A stretch of DNA of 51,557 bases from Hoskinsella mucinilytica (lineage in GTDB: Bacteria; Bacillota_I; Bacilli_A; Erysipelotrichales; Erysipelotrichaceae). Position numbers and translations under genes: made by a program. The stretch is from positions 1 to 51,557 of the forward strand of contig NZ_JBEQZJ010000031.1 in NCBI RefSeq assembly GCF_045223415.1, in the 5' to 3' direction. Positions 7,912 to 16,112 of the stretch are shown in pieces. How positions within the stretch are numbered: the stretch's first letter is position 1; each line of letters opens with the position of its first letter. The notes below the pieces were generated by a model. It was not told where the DNA came from. It saw only the letters and a list, made by a program, of their open reading frames with translations, and made no database searches.

Positions 7912-10900
7912 TTAGTTTTTACTCTTCTTCATATTCTTGCTTCGCTTGCATTCATAAATCACAAACATGGCCAATCCGCCACAAGCGATTAAGAAACCTA
8001 ACCTCTGATACCTTCCATCAAATGTTCCACCTGTTTCAGGAACCACAATATTGGGTGTATTTTCAACAGTGAATGTATATTCCAATTTATCACTGGTATC
8101 AGCATAATTTAATGCTCCATCTTGTGAGTTGGCTTGTACCTTTTCATTTGAATCATTCGGTACAGCATCAACTCCTAAAATGTAATAGCTTTTGCTTTTA
8201 TCTCGATCTATGTGAATCAATATATTCTTAAAATCAATTTCATAATCCCCTGGATTACCTGGTGCTTTTGTTTCGGTTAATACATAATCTCCAATTGGCA
8301 ATTTTTCAATTTTGATATTTGTTTCACCATTTGTCGTTAATATATCTTCCCCTTTTTCATCTATCTTATAAGAATCTGTGTTTTGATTATAAGTAAATTT
8401 AAGATCAAATTGATTTTTTGAATCCGTGATATTTGTTAATGTAAATTCAGCACCCTTTAAGAAATTGTTATTACCAGTACTACTGATTTTTCTTAAAATA
8501 AGATCTTGTGGAATTTCTTTGTTTTTGATAAAGATTGTCCCATTGATCGTACCTTGATTATTCTGATATTCAGTTTTAAATCCTGTCACAGGATCTTCTT
8601 TTACGTAATAATAGAATTTGAATTTCTTATTGGGGTATTCATCGATTTCGCCACTTGCATCAAGATCATCAAAGCCTTGATACCAATGATTTTCTTCATT
8701 TAACTTAAAGGTCTTATATACTGTTTCACCAACAATCGGAGTTCCAGCAAATGCTACTTTATTGTTTGCATCATCTTCAAGCAAATCTAATTTCGCAGGA
8801 TATTCTGAATTAGAAGCTACTGTATTCACAGTTATATTTACAACAGTATCCTCTTCAATTCCACTTACTGTTACTTTTTCAGCATTATGCGTGATAGAAG
8901 TACTATCATTTCCTTCTTTCATGACCACACTGTCAAATTTTGTGTTAGCATCACACTTTAATGCTATAGAATATGTTGCTCCCCTTTTTAGACCTTTTGT
9001 AGAGACTGTTTCAATCAATCGTTTACCTGAACCATCCCCATATTGAGAATACAAATTGTAAGTAACGACCTTCCCGGTATCTTCTACATATCTTTGCATC
9101 AAGGTTGCATTAATTTCAGGCATTCCTATTCCATCCGTCAAATTACCATCATAGTCATACCACTGCTTTTCTACTCCAAATTCTCGCTTGTTATTAAATG
9201 TTAATGTCATACCAATTTCTTCTGACAATATTGGTTTCTCTTCTTTATCTAAATTGAAGGATTTATAAAATCCTTTGAAAACGGGAATAATCTTACCACC
9301 ACTTAAACTACTGGATGATTCTTCTAAGGAAACCAACGCATAATATTTTTGATTGTTTTTTGCATATCCTGCTCCCGGATCCTGCTCACTGATTTCATAA
9401 ATATAATCACCCTTAACACTTAGGTTATCAATGGCGAAGAATACTCTTCCAGAAGAATTATTCATTGCTGTTTGATCAGCAATTTCTTCAGCACTATTTG
9501 GCTTATACACATTTTTCAAATTGAATGTAAATTTTTCTCCTAATTCCGGAGTTTTACCATTTACAGTTTTATCAAAGGCAATAGAAGTATTTAACTTAAA
9601 TGGCCACATATGTGCTTCAGCTTGACTAGTTACACTTGTTGCGATGACAGCACCATTATAGTCTCCACTGCTAATATCAACATGCGCATTTGGTGCTACT
9701 ACGTGTCCAACAAGATGAATTTTAACCGATATTTTATTCGTATTCGCTAGAAAATATGCGATATTAAACGCTTCCTCAACTTCACTACTAGAAAACTGAT
9801 AAGCTGGATCTATATGATTATTAGGATCCTCATTAATACCTGCTGCCGTACCCAAAGCATCTGACTGTGATTTATATAGAGCTGGAAAAGTTACTTCATC
9901 TTGATCTGGAATATTCAAGAATGTTGTCATAGTTGTTGCTTCTTTATATGAATCATAGTCATATACAATATATTGAATCTTGCTAAACAATCCATTTTCA
10001 AAAACATAATTGTATCCAAGTTTTAATCGTAAACCTATTTGCCCCCCGGAGTCACTAGTTTTTTCAAAATAATAAGTTCCGTCCTCACTTACTTTCTTAT
10101 CACCAACATTCTTAATTTCATCATAATCACTATTTTTAATTGTTACCGTTGTTATTTGATGTCCTGCAGCATCCACACCTGTAAACGAAACATTTTGATA
10201 TGCTTGAATTTGATCAGAGAATTGTTTTTTCGCCTTATCAAAATCAACATAATCATTTGTTTTATCATTTGTATCTGTAAAATAGAAGTTCTTATATAAC
10301 TGATCGCTTGCCTTTTGCAAAGTGAAATCCTTAATATCCGCATTATAACTTCCATTTGTACCAATAAATACAGGTACATAAGATGATGTGATAATTGTGT
10401 TTGATGCGCTTATGCTTCCCTTAAAATAAGAAGGTACTGTATGAATATATTCTGTAATTTGATTACTAGATTCAGTATCGTTATGTGAAAGTCCACCCAA
10501 ACCGCTTGAAACTGTTTCTCCCCCAACAATCATAGGACCAACAACATGAGTTCCATGATAGTAATCAAAAGTAAATACATTATAGTTGGCTAAGATATTA
10601 AATATATCGTATTTCTCTCCAAATTCACCAAATTTATATTGATTGCCTTCTTGTGAATTTTGATGTGCACTTTCTTCAACAATTGTTTTCTTATTTTCCC
10701 AAACTCTATATCTGTCAGGATAAGTTATATTGGCATTCACAGATGGAGGAACAATGCCTACAGAACTTTTCTGTTCTGAGCTACTTAACAATGCATTATT
10801 AGCCTGTTTCTTATCGTCCTTAGTTCCTTGTTGCTCTGTCTCAGAATTTTTAGATGGATTGCTATCAGATTGGATTGTTTCATCCTTTTCCTCAACCTCA

Positions 10901-11517
10901 ACTACTTTATAACCTGGATTCTTATAAATATAAGATGCGCTTTGGTTGATCTTATTGTTATGTTCGATTTTCCAAACACCTTCACTTATAAACTCTCTTT
11001 GTTCTTCCTGATCAGTGATATCACTTAGTTTTCCGTAAGTATTATAGTGAACAGTTAATTTAAAGAATGTTTTAGATTCATCAAGGAATTGAAGTTTGAA
11101 ATTTTGGAAGGTCGTTACTTTTGTTTTGTCTTCCTCATAAAATCCATCAGCTCTTTGGTATAAAATCTTAAAATCAGTTCCCTCAACCAATGTTCTGGTT
11201 GTACCACTGTTTTCCTCTTGGACGATCAATTTTAATTGATTAGGTGTTGACCATAGGTTTGTCTCCATCGTTCCTACATATTCGGTATAATTAACCAAAT
11301 CAGATGTAGCGGTTTCTATAGTACTTGTCCAAGGAATTAAAAGCTCCTCATTGGCTTTTGCTTCCGGAATGTTTTGCTCATCACATATATGACTGATTTT
11401 CGCTGAACTGCTGGACCCCTCAGCACCAATCAGCTGTGCATCAAATATGGAAACGAACATGAACATTGCCAATAAGATCGTTGCAAATTTTCTAAAGCTT
11501 CGATAAACCTGATCCAT
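7912..11517 (-). CDS. Large tip adhesin of the pilus, VPETGG anchored
   Basis: 1201 residues, first gene of the pilus operon, GGAAAGGTGG ribosome-binding site. Signal peptide about 1-32. A region around 310-600 (NVFTFDYYHGTHVVGPMIVGG) resembles the choice-of-anchor A / collagen-adhesin-type beta domain. About 645-777 is like the Spy0128/FctA isopeptide domain (FDKTVNGKTPELGEKFTF). A Cna-B domain at about 778-1005 is split by a long insertion. A SpaA-type Cna-B domain with LTETKAP follows, then VPETGG (about 1160), a membrane helix and a Lys-rich tail. It probably binds a host ligand at the pilus tip. I see no thioester CxxQ-type motif. Confidence 0.88.
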   Translation of the reverse strand: MDQVYRSFRKFATILLAMFMFVSIFDAQLIGAEGSSSSAKISHICDEQNIPEAKANEELLIPWTSTIETATSDLVNYTEYVGTMETNLWSTPNQLKLIVQEENSGTTRTLVEGTDFKILYQRADGFYEEDKTKVTTFQNFKLQFLDESKTFFKLTVHYNTYGKLSDITDQEEQREFISEGVWKIEHNNKINQSASYIYKNPGYKVVEVEEKDETIQSDSNPSKNSETEQQGTKDDKKQANNALLSSSEQKSSVGIVPPSVNANITYPDRYRVWENKKTIVEESAHQNSQEGNQYKFGEFGEKYDIFNILANYNVFTFDYYHGTHVVGPMIVGGETVSSGLGGLSHNDTESSNQITEYIHTVPSYFKGSISASNTIITSSYVPVFIGTNGSYNADIKDFTLQKASDQLYKNFYFTDTNDKTNDYVDFDKAKKQFSDQIQAYQNVSFTGVDAAGHQITTVTIKNSDYDEIKNVGDKKVSEDGTYYFEKTSDSGGQIGLRLKLGYNYVFENGLFSKIQYIVYDYDSYKEATTMTTFLNIPDQDEVTFPALYKSQSDALGTAAGINEDPNNHIDPAYQFSSSEVEEAFNIAYFLANTNKISVKIHLVGHVVAPNAHVDISSGDYNGAVIATSVTSQAEAHMWPFKLNTSIAFDKTVNGKTPELGEKFTFNLKNVYKPNSAEEIADQTAMNNSSGRVFFAIDNLSVKGDYIYEISEQDPGAGYAKNNQKYYALVSLEESSSSLSGGKIIPVFKGFYKSFNLDKEEKPILSEEIGMTLTFNNKREFGVEKQWYDYDGNLTDGIGMPEINATLMQRYVEDTGKVVTYNLYSQYGDGSGKRLIETVSTKGLKRGATYSIALKCDANTKFDSVVMKEGNDSTSITHNAEKVTVSGIEEDTVVNITVNTVASNSEYPAKLDLLEDDANNKVAFAGTPIVGETVYKTFKLNEENHWYQGFDDLDASGEIDEYPNKKFKFYYYVKEDPVTGFKTEYQNNQGTINGTIFIKNKEIPQDLILRKISSTGNNNFLKGAEFTLTNITDSKNQFDLKFTYNQNTDSYKIDEKGEDILTTNGETNIKIEKLPIGDYVLTETKAPGNPGDYEIDFKNILIHIDRDKSKSYYILGVDAVPNDSNEKVQANSQDGALNYADTSDKLEYTFTVENTPNIVVPETGGTFDGRYQRLGFLIACGGLAMFVIYECKRSKNMKKSKN

Positions 11518-11590
11518 AGCCTAACCACCTTTCCTGTAATTTTTTTGATAATATATCTTGTCTTTCGATATGTCTTCTGAATACGATTAC

Positions 11591-11619
11591 ATTTTATATG
11601 ATGGTATAGACCAAGTCAA
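11591..11619 (-). promoter_or_regulatory. Pilus operon promoter
   Basis: On the minus strand: TTGACT (11614-11619), a 17-base spacer, TAAAAT (11591-11596). Each box matches the sigma-A consensus at five of six bases. The leader is about 65 bases. Confidence 0.8.
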
Positions 11620-11631
11620 TGGTCTATACCA
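11602..11631. promoter_or_regulatory. Double operator on the pilus promoter, NagR/DasR-like
   Basis: TGGTATAGACCA (11602-11613) and its exact reverse complement TGGTCTATACCA (11620-11631), six bases apart. The first copy fills the -35/-10 spacer of the pilus promoter, and the gap between the copies is the -35 box itself. The sequence is close to the TGGTCTAGACCA site family used by GntR/HutC regulators such as DasR and NagR, which respond to amino-sugar phosphates. The cognate regulator is not identifiable in this window; the GntR gene here sits by a different operator. Confidence 0.7.
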
Positions 11632-11712
11632 AAATCAGATTTTTTAAAAAACACCCCCTTTTTTTATGGGCATTTTTGAAATTATTTCCAATTTTCGCAA
11701 AAAAATGAATTA

Positions 11713-11726
11713 ATGGTATATACCAT
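11713..11726. promoter_or_regulatory. Third operator copy, perfect 14-base palindrome
   Basis: ATGGTATATACCAT, the same TGGTATA half-site as the pilus promoter operators, about 100 bases further upstream. It overlaps the expected -35 position of a plus-strand extended -10 box at 11737-11745. It could serve DNA looping to the pilus promoter or control a divergent transcript. Confidence 0.55.
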
Positions 11727-11751
11727 GACGTTTTTGTGATATAATAAATTG

Positions 11752-11836
11752 CTTTAAAACTTAAATATAGATCATCCCATAAGAAAACGCCTTGATTTTG
11801 ACTAAGATTAGTCCATCCTCAAAGCGTTTTTTATTT
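11752..11836 (+). ncRNA. Possible small divergent RNA
   Basis: The plus strand has TGATATAAT (11737-11745, extended -10) and, about 80 bases on, a long stem (AAAACGC/GCGTTTT with an inner GACTA/TAGTC hairpin) ending in a long T-rich tract. There is no ORF with an ATG between them. The start is inferred at about seven bases after the -10 box. The stem has one C-A mismatch on this strand, so it may serve mainly as the minus-strand terminator. Confidence 0.3.
11784..11830. terminator. Long-stem terminator after the nucleoside phosphorylase operon
   Basis: Outer arms 11784-11795 and 11819-11830 with an inner GACTA/TAGTC hairpin. On the minus strand the outer stem pairs fully through one G-U wobble and is followed by TTTTCTTAT; on the plus strand a T-rich run follows. 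It separates the Crp-to-phosphorylase operon from the pilus promoter. Confidence 0.6.
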
Positions 11837-11839
11837 TAT

Positions 11840-12661
11840 TTATTTTTTCCATTCTTCTAATAATGTCTGAATCCACAAACAAAGCTTTTCACTGGATGCA
11901 TTCGCCATTTGAAGAACCTCTTCATGACTATGCTTTTCTTTTCTGATACCAGTTGCCATATTCGTAATACAAGCAATCCCCAAAACTTTGATACCCAAAT
12001 AATTTGCTGCAATGGTTTCCGGTACTGTTGACATACCGATAGCATCACTTCCAAGTTTTGCAAACATTCTGATTTCAGCTGCTGTTTCATAATAAGGACC
12101 TTGGAATAAAGTATAGACTCCTCTTTGATAAGGAAGCTGAAGTTCTTTAGCTACTTGCATGGCCTTTTCTCTTAACTCACAACTAAATGGCTCGGACATA
12201 TCGGGAAATCTTGGACCAAAGCGTTCATCATTTTGGCCGAATAAAGGATTGGTGCCTACAGAATTAATAAAGTCATCTATGATCATCAGATCACCGGGAT
12301 GAAATGCAGTATTGATACCACCGCAAGCATTGGTTATGATCATATCTGTAATTCCTAGCAATTTCATGACATAAACCGGATAAGCAACCTCTTTCATGGA
12401 AAAACCTTCATAATAATGAAATCTTCCTTGCATTGCCATCACACAAGTACCGTTGATATTTCCAAATACTAAATTTCCTTCATGTCCTTTTACATGGCTT
12501 TGTGGAAAATTGGGTATTTCTTTATAGGAAAGGATTTTTTTATCCTTCATGATATCCACGATTCCACCTAATCCGCTTCCTAAGATGATGGCAACATCAA
12601 TCGGTTCTTTCCAAAATTCTTTGATATATTCAGCACTTTCTTTTACTAAGTCATAAAACAT
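11840..12661 (-). CDS. Purine nucleoside phosphorylase (trimeric PNP type)
   Basis: 273 residues. Carries the phosphate-binding ILGSGLG near the N-terminus, QGRFHYYEG, TNACGGI and the substrate-site segment GMSTVPE, all marks of the PunA/PNP family. It splits purine nucleosides such as inosine and guanosine with phosphate to base plus ribose 1-phosphate in the cytoplasm. GAGGAGG ribosome-binding site. It is the last gene of a four-gene run with a Crp-like regulator, an RpiR-type regulator and a HAD phosphatase, spaced by 13 bases or fewer. The context suggests a nucleoside or pentose-phosphate salvage unit. Confidence 0.93.
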   Translation of the reverse strand: MFYDLVKESAEYIKEFWKEPIDVAIILGSGLGGIVDIMKDKKILSYKEIPNFPQSHVKGHEGNLVFGNINGTCVMAMQGRFHYYEGFSMKEVAYPVYVMKLLGITDMIITNACGGINTAFHPGDLMIIDDFINSVGTNPLFGQNDERFGPRFPDMSEPFSCELREKAMQVAKELQLPYQRGVYTLFQGPYYETAAEIRMFAKLGSDAIGMSTVPETIAANYLGIKVLGIACITNMATGIRKEKHSHEEVLQMANASSEKLCLWIQTLLEEWKK

Positions 12662-12674
12662 GTTTGTTTCCTCC

Positions 12675-13478
12675 TCAAAATAACAGCTTTTCTAAAGCCT
12701 CAGCAATACCATCCTCATTGTTTGTAGAGGTAATCATATCCGCTATATCTTTCACTTCCTTAACGGCATTTCCCATAGCAACGCTTACGCCTGCATAAGA
12801 TAGCATACTGATATCGTTGTGAGAGTCACCAAAAGCAATCATATCCTCTTTTTGAAACCCTCGTTTTTCCATTACTTCCGCAATAGCTTTTGCTTTATCA
12901 ATGCCTTTTGCTGTAAATTCAAAATAAAATGGTGCTGTAAACATGCAATTCAAGCTATCTTTAAATGGCTCCATCATCTCTTGATAATGAGCTTTTAGAT
13001 AGTCTGGCTGACCACATGTCAGTATTTTGTTCACAGGAAAATCAATAAATGCTTCCATATCCTTGATTTCACAAGCCAGAAAGCCACCGCCTCTGACTTC
13101 ATATTGAGCCATAAAACCATATGCATCATTTAAAAACATATAATCTCCATGATCGATCATTGCCTGTACCTCAAAAAGTTTCATGTGATGTAATACTGCT
13201 TTTACTTCTTCTACCGTCATAACTTCATCAAACAATACCTCATTGCTTTCACAATCCACGACCTTACCACCATTATAGGAAACTAGTAATCCATGATGTT
13301 GTTGCATTTGTAGCTGTTTCGCAAGTGCCAGTAATCCTCTTGTTGTCCTACCTGAAGCAAGTACCAACACTGCACCCTGCTGTTGTACTTTGATCAAGGC
13401 ATCTTTTGTTTTTTCTGTAATGATCTTATCATCATTGGTAAGTGTTCCATCAATATCTAATAATATGACTTTTTTCAT
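12675..13478 (-). CDS. Cof-type HAD-superfamily phosphatase
   Basis: 267 residues. Motif I is LLDIDGTLT near residue 6, motif II is ASGRT, and motif IV is AFGDSHNDISML. A type IIB cap sits between them. Members dephosphorylate sugar phosphates, nucleotides or other small metabolites; the exact substrate cannot be read from the sequence. It lies 13 bases before the nucleoside phosphorylase gene and 12 after the RpiR regulator, so a phosphosugar linked to nucleoside breakdown is a reasonable guess. Confidence 0.92.
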   Translation of the reverse strand: MKKVILLDIDGTLTNDDKIITEKTKDALIKVQQQGAVLVLASGRTTRGLLALAKQLQMQQHHGLLVSYNGGKVVDCESNEVLFDEVMTVEEVKAVLHHMKLFEVQAMIDHGDYMFLNDAYGFMAQYEVRGGGFLACEIKDMEAFIDFPVNKILTCGQPDYLKAHYQEMMEPFKDSLNCMFTAPFYFEFTAKGIDKAKAIAEVMEKRGFQKEDMIAFGDSHNDISMLSYAGVSVAMGNAVKEVKDIADMITSTNNEDGIAEALEKLLF

Positions 13479-13490
13479 GAATGCGTCTCC

Positions 13491-14336
13491 TTATTTTAGC
13501 TTCATATGTACATAGTAATTTTTCAAGCGTTCTTGATTATCCTCAAATCTTCTGGAAAACAACATCAAATATAAACAATCACTCACATAGAGCATACTTG
13601 TTCTAGAACCAAAAGACCCCATCTTAATGATACTTTCATCATTATCAAACAAAATCAGGGAATCAGATAATTTCGCAATCTGACTGTCTTTATTTGCTGT
13701 CACTACGATCATCGGTATATCATGCATCCGTAGCATTTGAAAAAGCTGTTTGAAATCAGATGATTCAGCATATCGTGTAAAGATCAATGCGACTTGTTTT
13801 TGTCCATCACGATATAAAGTAGGATTTTGAAAACCATGCATGGCTTCTAGTACACAGGGTAAGCCGATACGTTTGAATTTCAGATGAAGATCTTCGGCGA
13901 TCAATAACGATTCTTCTCTACCGTATAAGGTGATGATATCCGCAGATTCAAGCAAATCTACTGCCTTATTCATTGCCGCAATATCCATGGAATGAAATAC
14001 ATCGGTCAATGCTTGGTAATGCAAATTCACCATGATTTGTAAAATATCTTTTGGTTGTTCTTCTTTATTGATCGGCATTTCTTGCATAATACGTTCCGTT
14101 TGTAATACAAATGTGTTGATTTCTGTTGCCAATTTGATTTTAAATTCTCCATATCCACCAAAACCTAACTTTTTACATAGTCTAACAATAGTTGCAGTTG
14201 AGGTATAGGCTTTCTTTGCCAGATCCTCTATGGTTAGATTCAATACTGCTTTGGGATCTTTTAAAATTTCATCAGCGACTCTTTGTTCTAAATCACTGAA
14301 TTTTTCTATTTCATGGAGCTGTTCTAATATCAACAT
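13491..14336 (-). CDS. RpiR/MurR-family transcriptional regulator
   Basis: 281 residues. N-terminal helix-turn-helix of the RpiR type (TIEDLAKKAYTSTATIVRLC, about 36-56) and a C-terminal SIS sugar-phosphate-binding domain (DIITLYGREES, about 132-142, and following). It should sense a phosphosugar and control the operon it sits in. Its start is six bases after the Crp-like gene, with GAGGTGAG as ribosome-binding site placed in the end of that gene. Confidence 0.92.
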   Translation of the reverse strand: MLILEQLHEIEKFSDLEQRVADEILKDPKAVLNLTIEDLAKKAYTSTATIVRLCKKLGFGGYGEFKIKLATEINTFVLQTERIMQEMPINKEEQPKDILQIMVNLHYQALTDVFHSMDIAAMNKAVDLLESADIITLYGREESLLIAEDLHLKFKRIGLPCVLEAMHGFQNPTLYRDGQKQVALIFTRYAESSDFKQLFQMLRMHDIPMIVVTANKDSQIAKLSDSLILFDNDESIIKMGSFGSRTSMLYVSDCLYLMLFSRRFEDNQERLKNYYVHMKLK

Positions 14337-14342
14337 GTTTTC

Positions 14343-14981
14343 TCACCTCTTTACCCTTCTATATGCTTCTTGTATAGCATCTTTATTCAAAAAGATAATT
14401 TTCCCCTTTTTCAATGCAATCCAGCCTTGTTTTTCATAATCCTTCAATTTTCTGGATATTACCTCTCTAGCTGAGTGTAGCACAAATGCGATATCCTTAT
14501 GTGTGGTATAGATGATATTCGTTTTTTGTTCACACAAATAGCCTAATAGTCGTTCTTCGATGGACTGATAATCTAATTGATTATTCTGAAACAGTTTGTG
14601 CAATTTCAGGATTGCATCCTCATATATATCTTGTAGAAAAGCAGTTTCCTTCATCAATTTTTGTTGAAACACGAGCACTGGTACCATATAGAGATCACAT
14701 TCTTCTAATGCTATAGAGCGTATATTACCGGGTTCTTGATGCATTAGACAATTCATTACTTCATGACAATAATCCCCTGGATATAAATCGTAGAGAAAGC
14801 TCTCTTCCCCTCCTTCTAATATCAAAGAGATCCGCATACTTCCCTTTACCAGCAAGGGAAATCCCGGACATAACTGGTTAGAATCTTTGATGATTTCTTT
14901 TTCAGCTACATGAATCCTTGTTATTGTTTGTATACATTCCAGCTCAGCAAGTACTGGATAATACTTATGCAGTTCATCCAT
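14343..14981 (-). CDS. Crp/Fnr-family transcriptional regulator
   Basis: 212 residues. N-terminal cyclic-nucleotide-binding-like beta roll (about 15-120) and a C-terminal winged helix (HKDIAFVLHSAREVISRKLK, about 161-180). I see no Cys cluster for an Fnr iron-sulfur site. First gene of the Crp-RpiR-HAD-PNP operon; AGGAGGTATCCC ribosome-binding site and a promoter with an extended -10 lie just upstream. Ligand unknown. Confidence 0.9.
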   Translation of the reverse strand: MDELHKYYPVLAELECIQTITRIHVAEKEIIKDSNQLCPGFPLLVKGSMRISLILEGGEESFLYDLYPGDYCHEVMNCLMHQEPGNIRSIALEECDLYMVPVLVFQQKLMKETAFLQDIYEDAILKLHKLFQNNQLDYQSIEERLLGYLCEQKTNIIYTTHKDIAFVLHSAREVISRKLKDYEKQGWIALKKGKIIFLNKDAIQEAYRRVKR

Positions 14982-15006
14982 GGGATACCTCCTGTCTATC
15001 GGTTTT

Positions 15007-15035
15007 ATTATATCATTATGTGAATGAAATGAAAA
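15007..15035 (-). promoter_or_regulatory. Promoter of the Crp-RpiR-HAD-PNP operon
   Basis: Minus strand TGATATAAT (extended -10; TATAAT at 15007-15012) with TTTTCA 17 bases upstream (15030-15035). Confidence 0.6.
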
Positions 15036-15106
15036 CCAGCGATGGCAACATCGTGACCTATGTAATTCGTAATTTTCTTTTCTATATAAATGTTATACAC
15101 ATTAAT

Positions 15107-15151
15107 AAAAAAAGCCGTCATCACCTATCAAGATAATTGGCGATAACAGCT
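15107..15151 (-). terminator. Terminator overlapping the end of the CarD-like gene
   Basis: A 13-base-pair stem (arms 15139-15151 and 15113-15125, with three G-U wobbles on the minus strand) followed by seven T residues. The stop codon of the CarD-like gene lies in the loop. Confidence 0.8.
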
Positions 15152-15601
15152 GATCATATCAGTTTCTAATTTTTCTTTTTCCATACCCAAAACATAGGAA
15201 AGCTCATTGATCAGGATATCTTCCAAACGTCCTAAATTAGTTTGAAGGATCACTCCAGAATTTCCTTTCGCATATTTTAAATACATCATATAGGATAAAT
15301 ACGCAACTTGTTTTTCAATATCCGGTCCATGGATACATTGTTCAATGATGCGCTTGGAAGGGTCTAATAATTCCAATTCATCAGTATCCGGATGAAGAAT
15401 ATCGTATAAAAGCTGTTGTGCTACATGCTTGGTCATAATATCTCTTATTCCGACCATCTTGATATTTTCAAATGGAAAGGTACTTTGATTTCCCGTATCA
15501 TAGATGGATGTCAAGGTCATCCTTTTTGTTTTCTGGTTATACTCTGTTATTTCACAAATACCAATCTTAGGATGATAAACCAATTTGTGTTCTTGTTTCA
15601 T
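15128..15601 (-). CDS. CarD-like (RNA-polymerase-interacting domain) protein
   Basis: 157 residues. The first 60 residues follow the CarD/CdnL/TRCF pattern: KLVYHPKIGICEI, a central beta hairpin, then FPFENIKMVGIRDIM, close to the VPxENxxxVGLRxxI segment of that family. The rest is helical. CarD-family proteins bind the RNA polymerase beta subunit and stabilise open promoter complexes. The match is weak in the C-terminal DNA-binding half, so a divergent member is meant. Single-gene unit with its own promoter and a terminator that overlaps the coding end. Confidence 0.65.
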   Translation of the reverse strand: MKQEHKLVYHPKIGICEITEYNQKTKRMTLTSIYDTGNQSTFPFENIKMVGIRDIMTKHVAQQLLYDILHPDTDELELLDPSKRIIEQCIHGPDIEKQVAYLSYMMYLKYAKGNSGVILQTNLGRLEDILINELSYVLGMEKEKLETDMISCYRQLS

Positions 15602-15626
15602 TCCTTTACCTCGACCTTCTAAGCTC

Positions 15627-15655
15627 AGTGTACCCTCTATTTATGAAAAAGTCAA
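15627..15655 (-). promoter_or_regulatory. Promoter of the CarD-like gene
   Basis: Minus strand TTGACT (15650-15655), 17-base spacer, TACACT (15627-15632), about 25 bases before the start codon. Confidence 0.75.
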
Positions 15656-15716
15656 ACAAGTTTCCTCATTCTTGTGCCTAATCATGCCTAAAAAAGTCGC
15701 ATTCTTCAAATATTTC

Positions 15717-15882
15717 TTGCTTTTTCGTTTGGATATGTTATACTGAGCAAGTAAGGCAAAGCAAATAACTATGATTTCAATATTCACATATCGGGAATTG
15801 TAATTATCTCAATGTTTGATTCACGTTATGTGTTTTTTATAACTTGAGTAGCTTCTTATTCACGAAAAGGAGGTACTTCAAC
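15717..15882 (+). promoter_or_regulatory. Cold-shock gene promoter and long 5' leader
   Basis: TTGCTT (15717-15722), 16-base spacer, TGTTATACT with extended -10 (TATACT 15739-15744). The predicted start is near 15751, leaving a leader of about 130 bases before the ATG. Such leaders in csp mRNAs fold differently with temperature. A GTTAT/ATAAC stem lies near 15826-15843. Confidence 0.6.
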
Positions 15883-16083
15883 ATGAGTACAGGTAAAGTA
15901 AAATGGTTTAATGCAGAAAAAGGATTCGGGTTCATTACAAGTGAAGCTGGAAAGGATGTATTCGTACATTATTCAGCTATCCAGACAAATGGATTTCGTT
16001 CTTTAGAAGAAGGTCAGAGCGTTAATTTCGATATCGAAACTAACGAACGTGGTGACCACGCAGCAAACGTAACAATTTTATAA
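15883..16083 (+). CDS. Cold-shock protein (CspA/CspB family)
   Basis: 66 residues when started at the ATG after AAAGGAGGTACTTCAAC. The RNP1 motif (KGFGFIT) and RNP2 motif (VFVHYSAI) are intact, giving a single OB-fold that binds single-stranded RNA and DNA. It acts as an RNA chaperone in the cytoplasm. Monocistronic, with a long leader and a strong terminator. Confidence 0.97.
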   Translation: MSTGKVKWFNAEKGFGFITSEAGKDVFVHYSAIQTNGFRSLEEGQSVNFDIETNERGDHAANVTIL

Positions 16084-16087
16084 GAAG

Positions 16088-16112
16088 AAAACCACATTGC
16101 GTGGTTTTTTTT
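16088..16112. terminator. Bidirectional terminator after the cold-shock gene
   Basis: Stem AAAACCAC/GTGGTTTT around ATTGC with eight T residues on the plus strand and TTTTCTTCTTA on the minus strand. It serves the convergent cold-shock and P-loop kinase genes. Confidence 0.88.

Noticed and set aside
10152..10379. ORFs antisense or in other frames within the tip adhesin gene
   Set aside because: They lack ribosome-binding sites and lie in a clear long coding frame with domain structure.
14502..14513. TGGTATAGATGA as another pilus-type operator
   Set aside because: It lies inside the Crp-like coding region, lacks the second half-site and has no promoter beside it.
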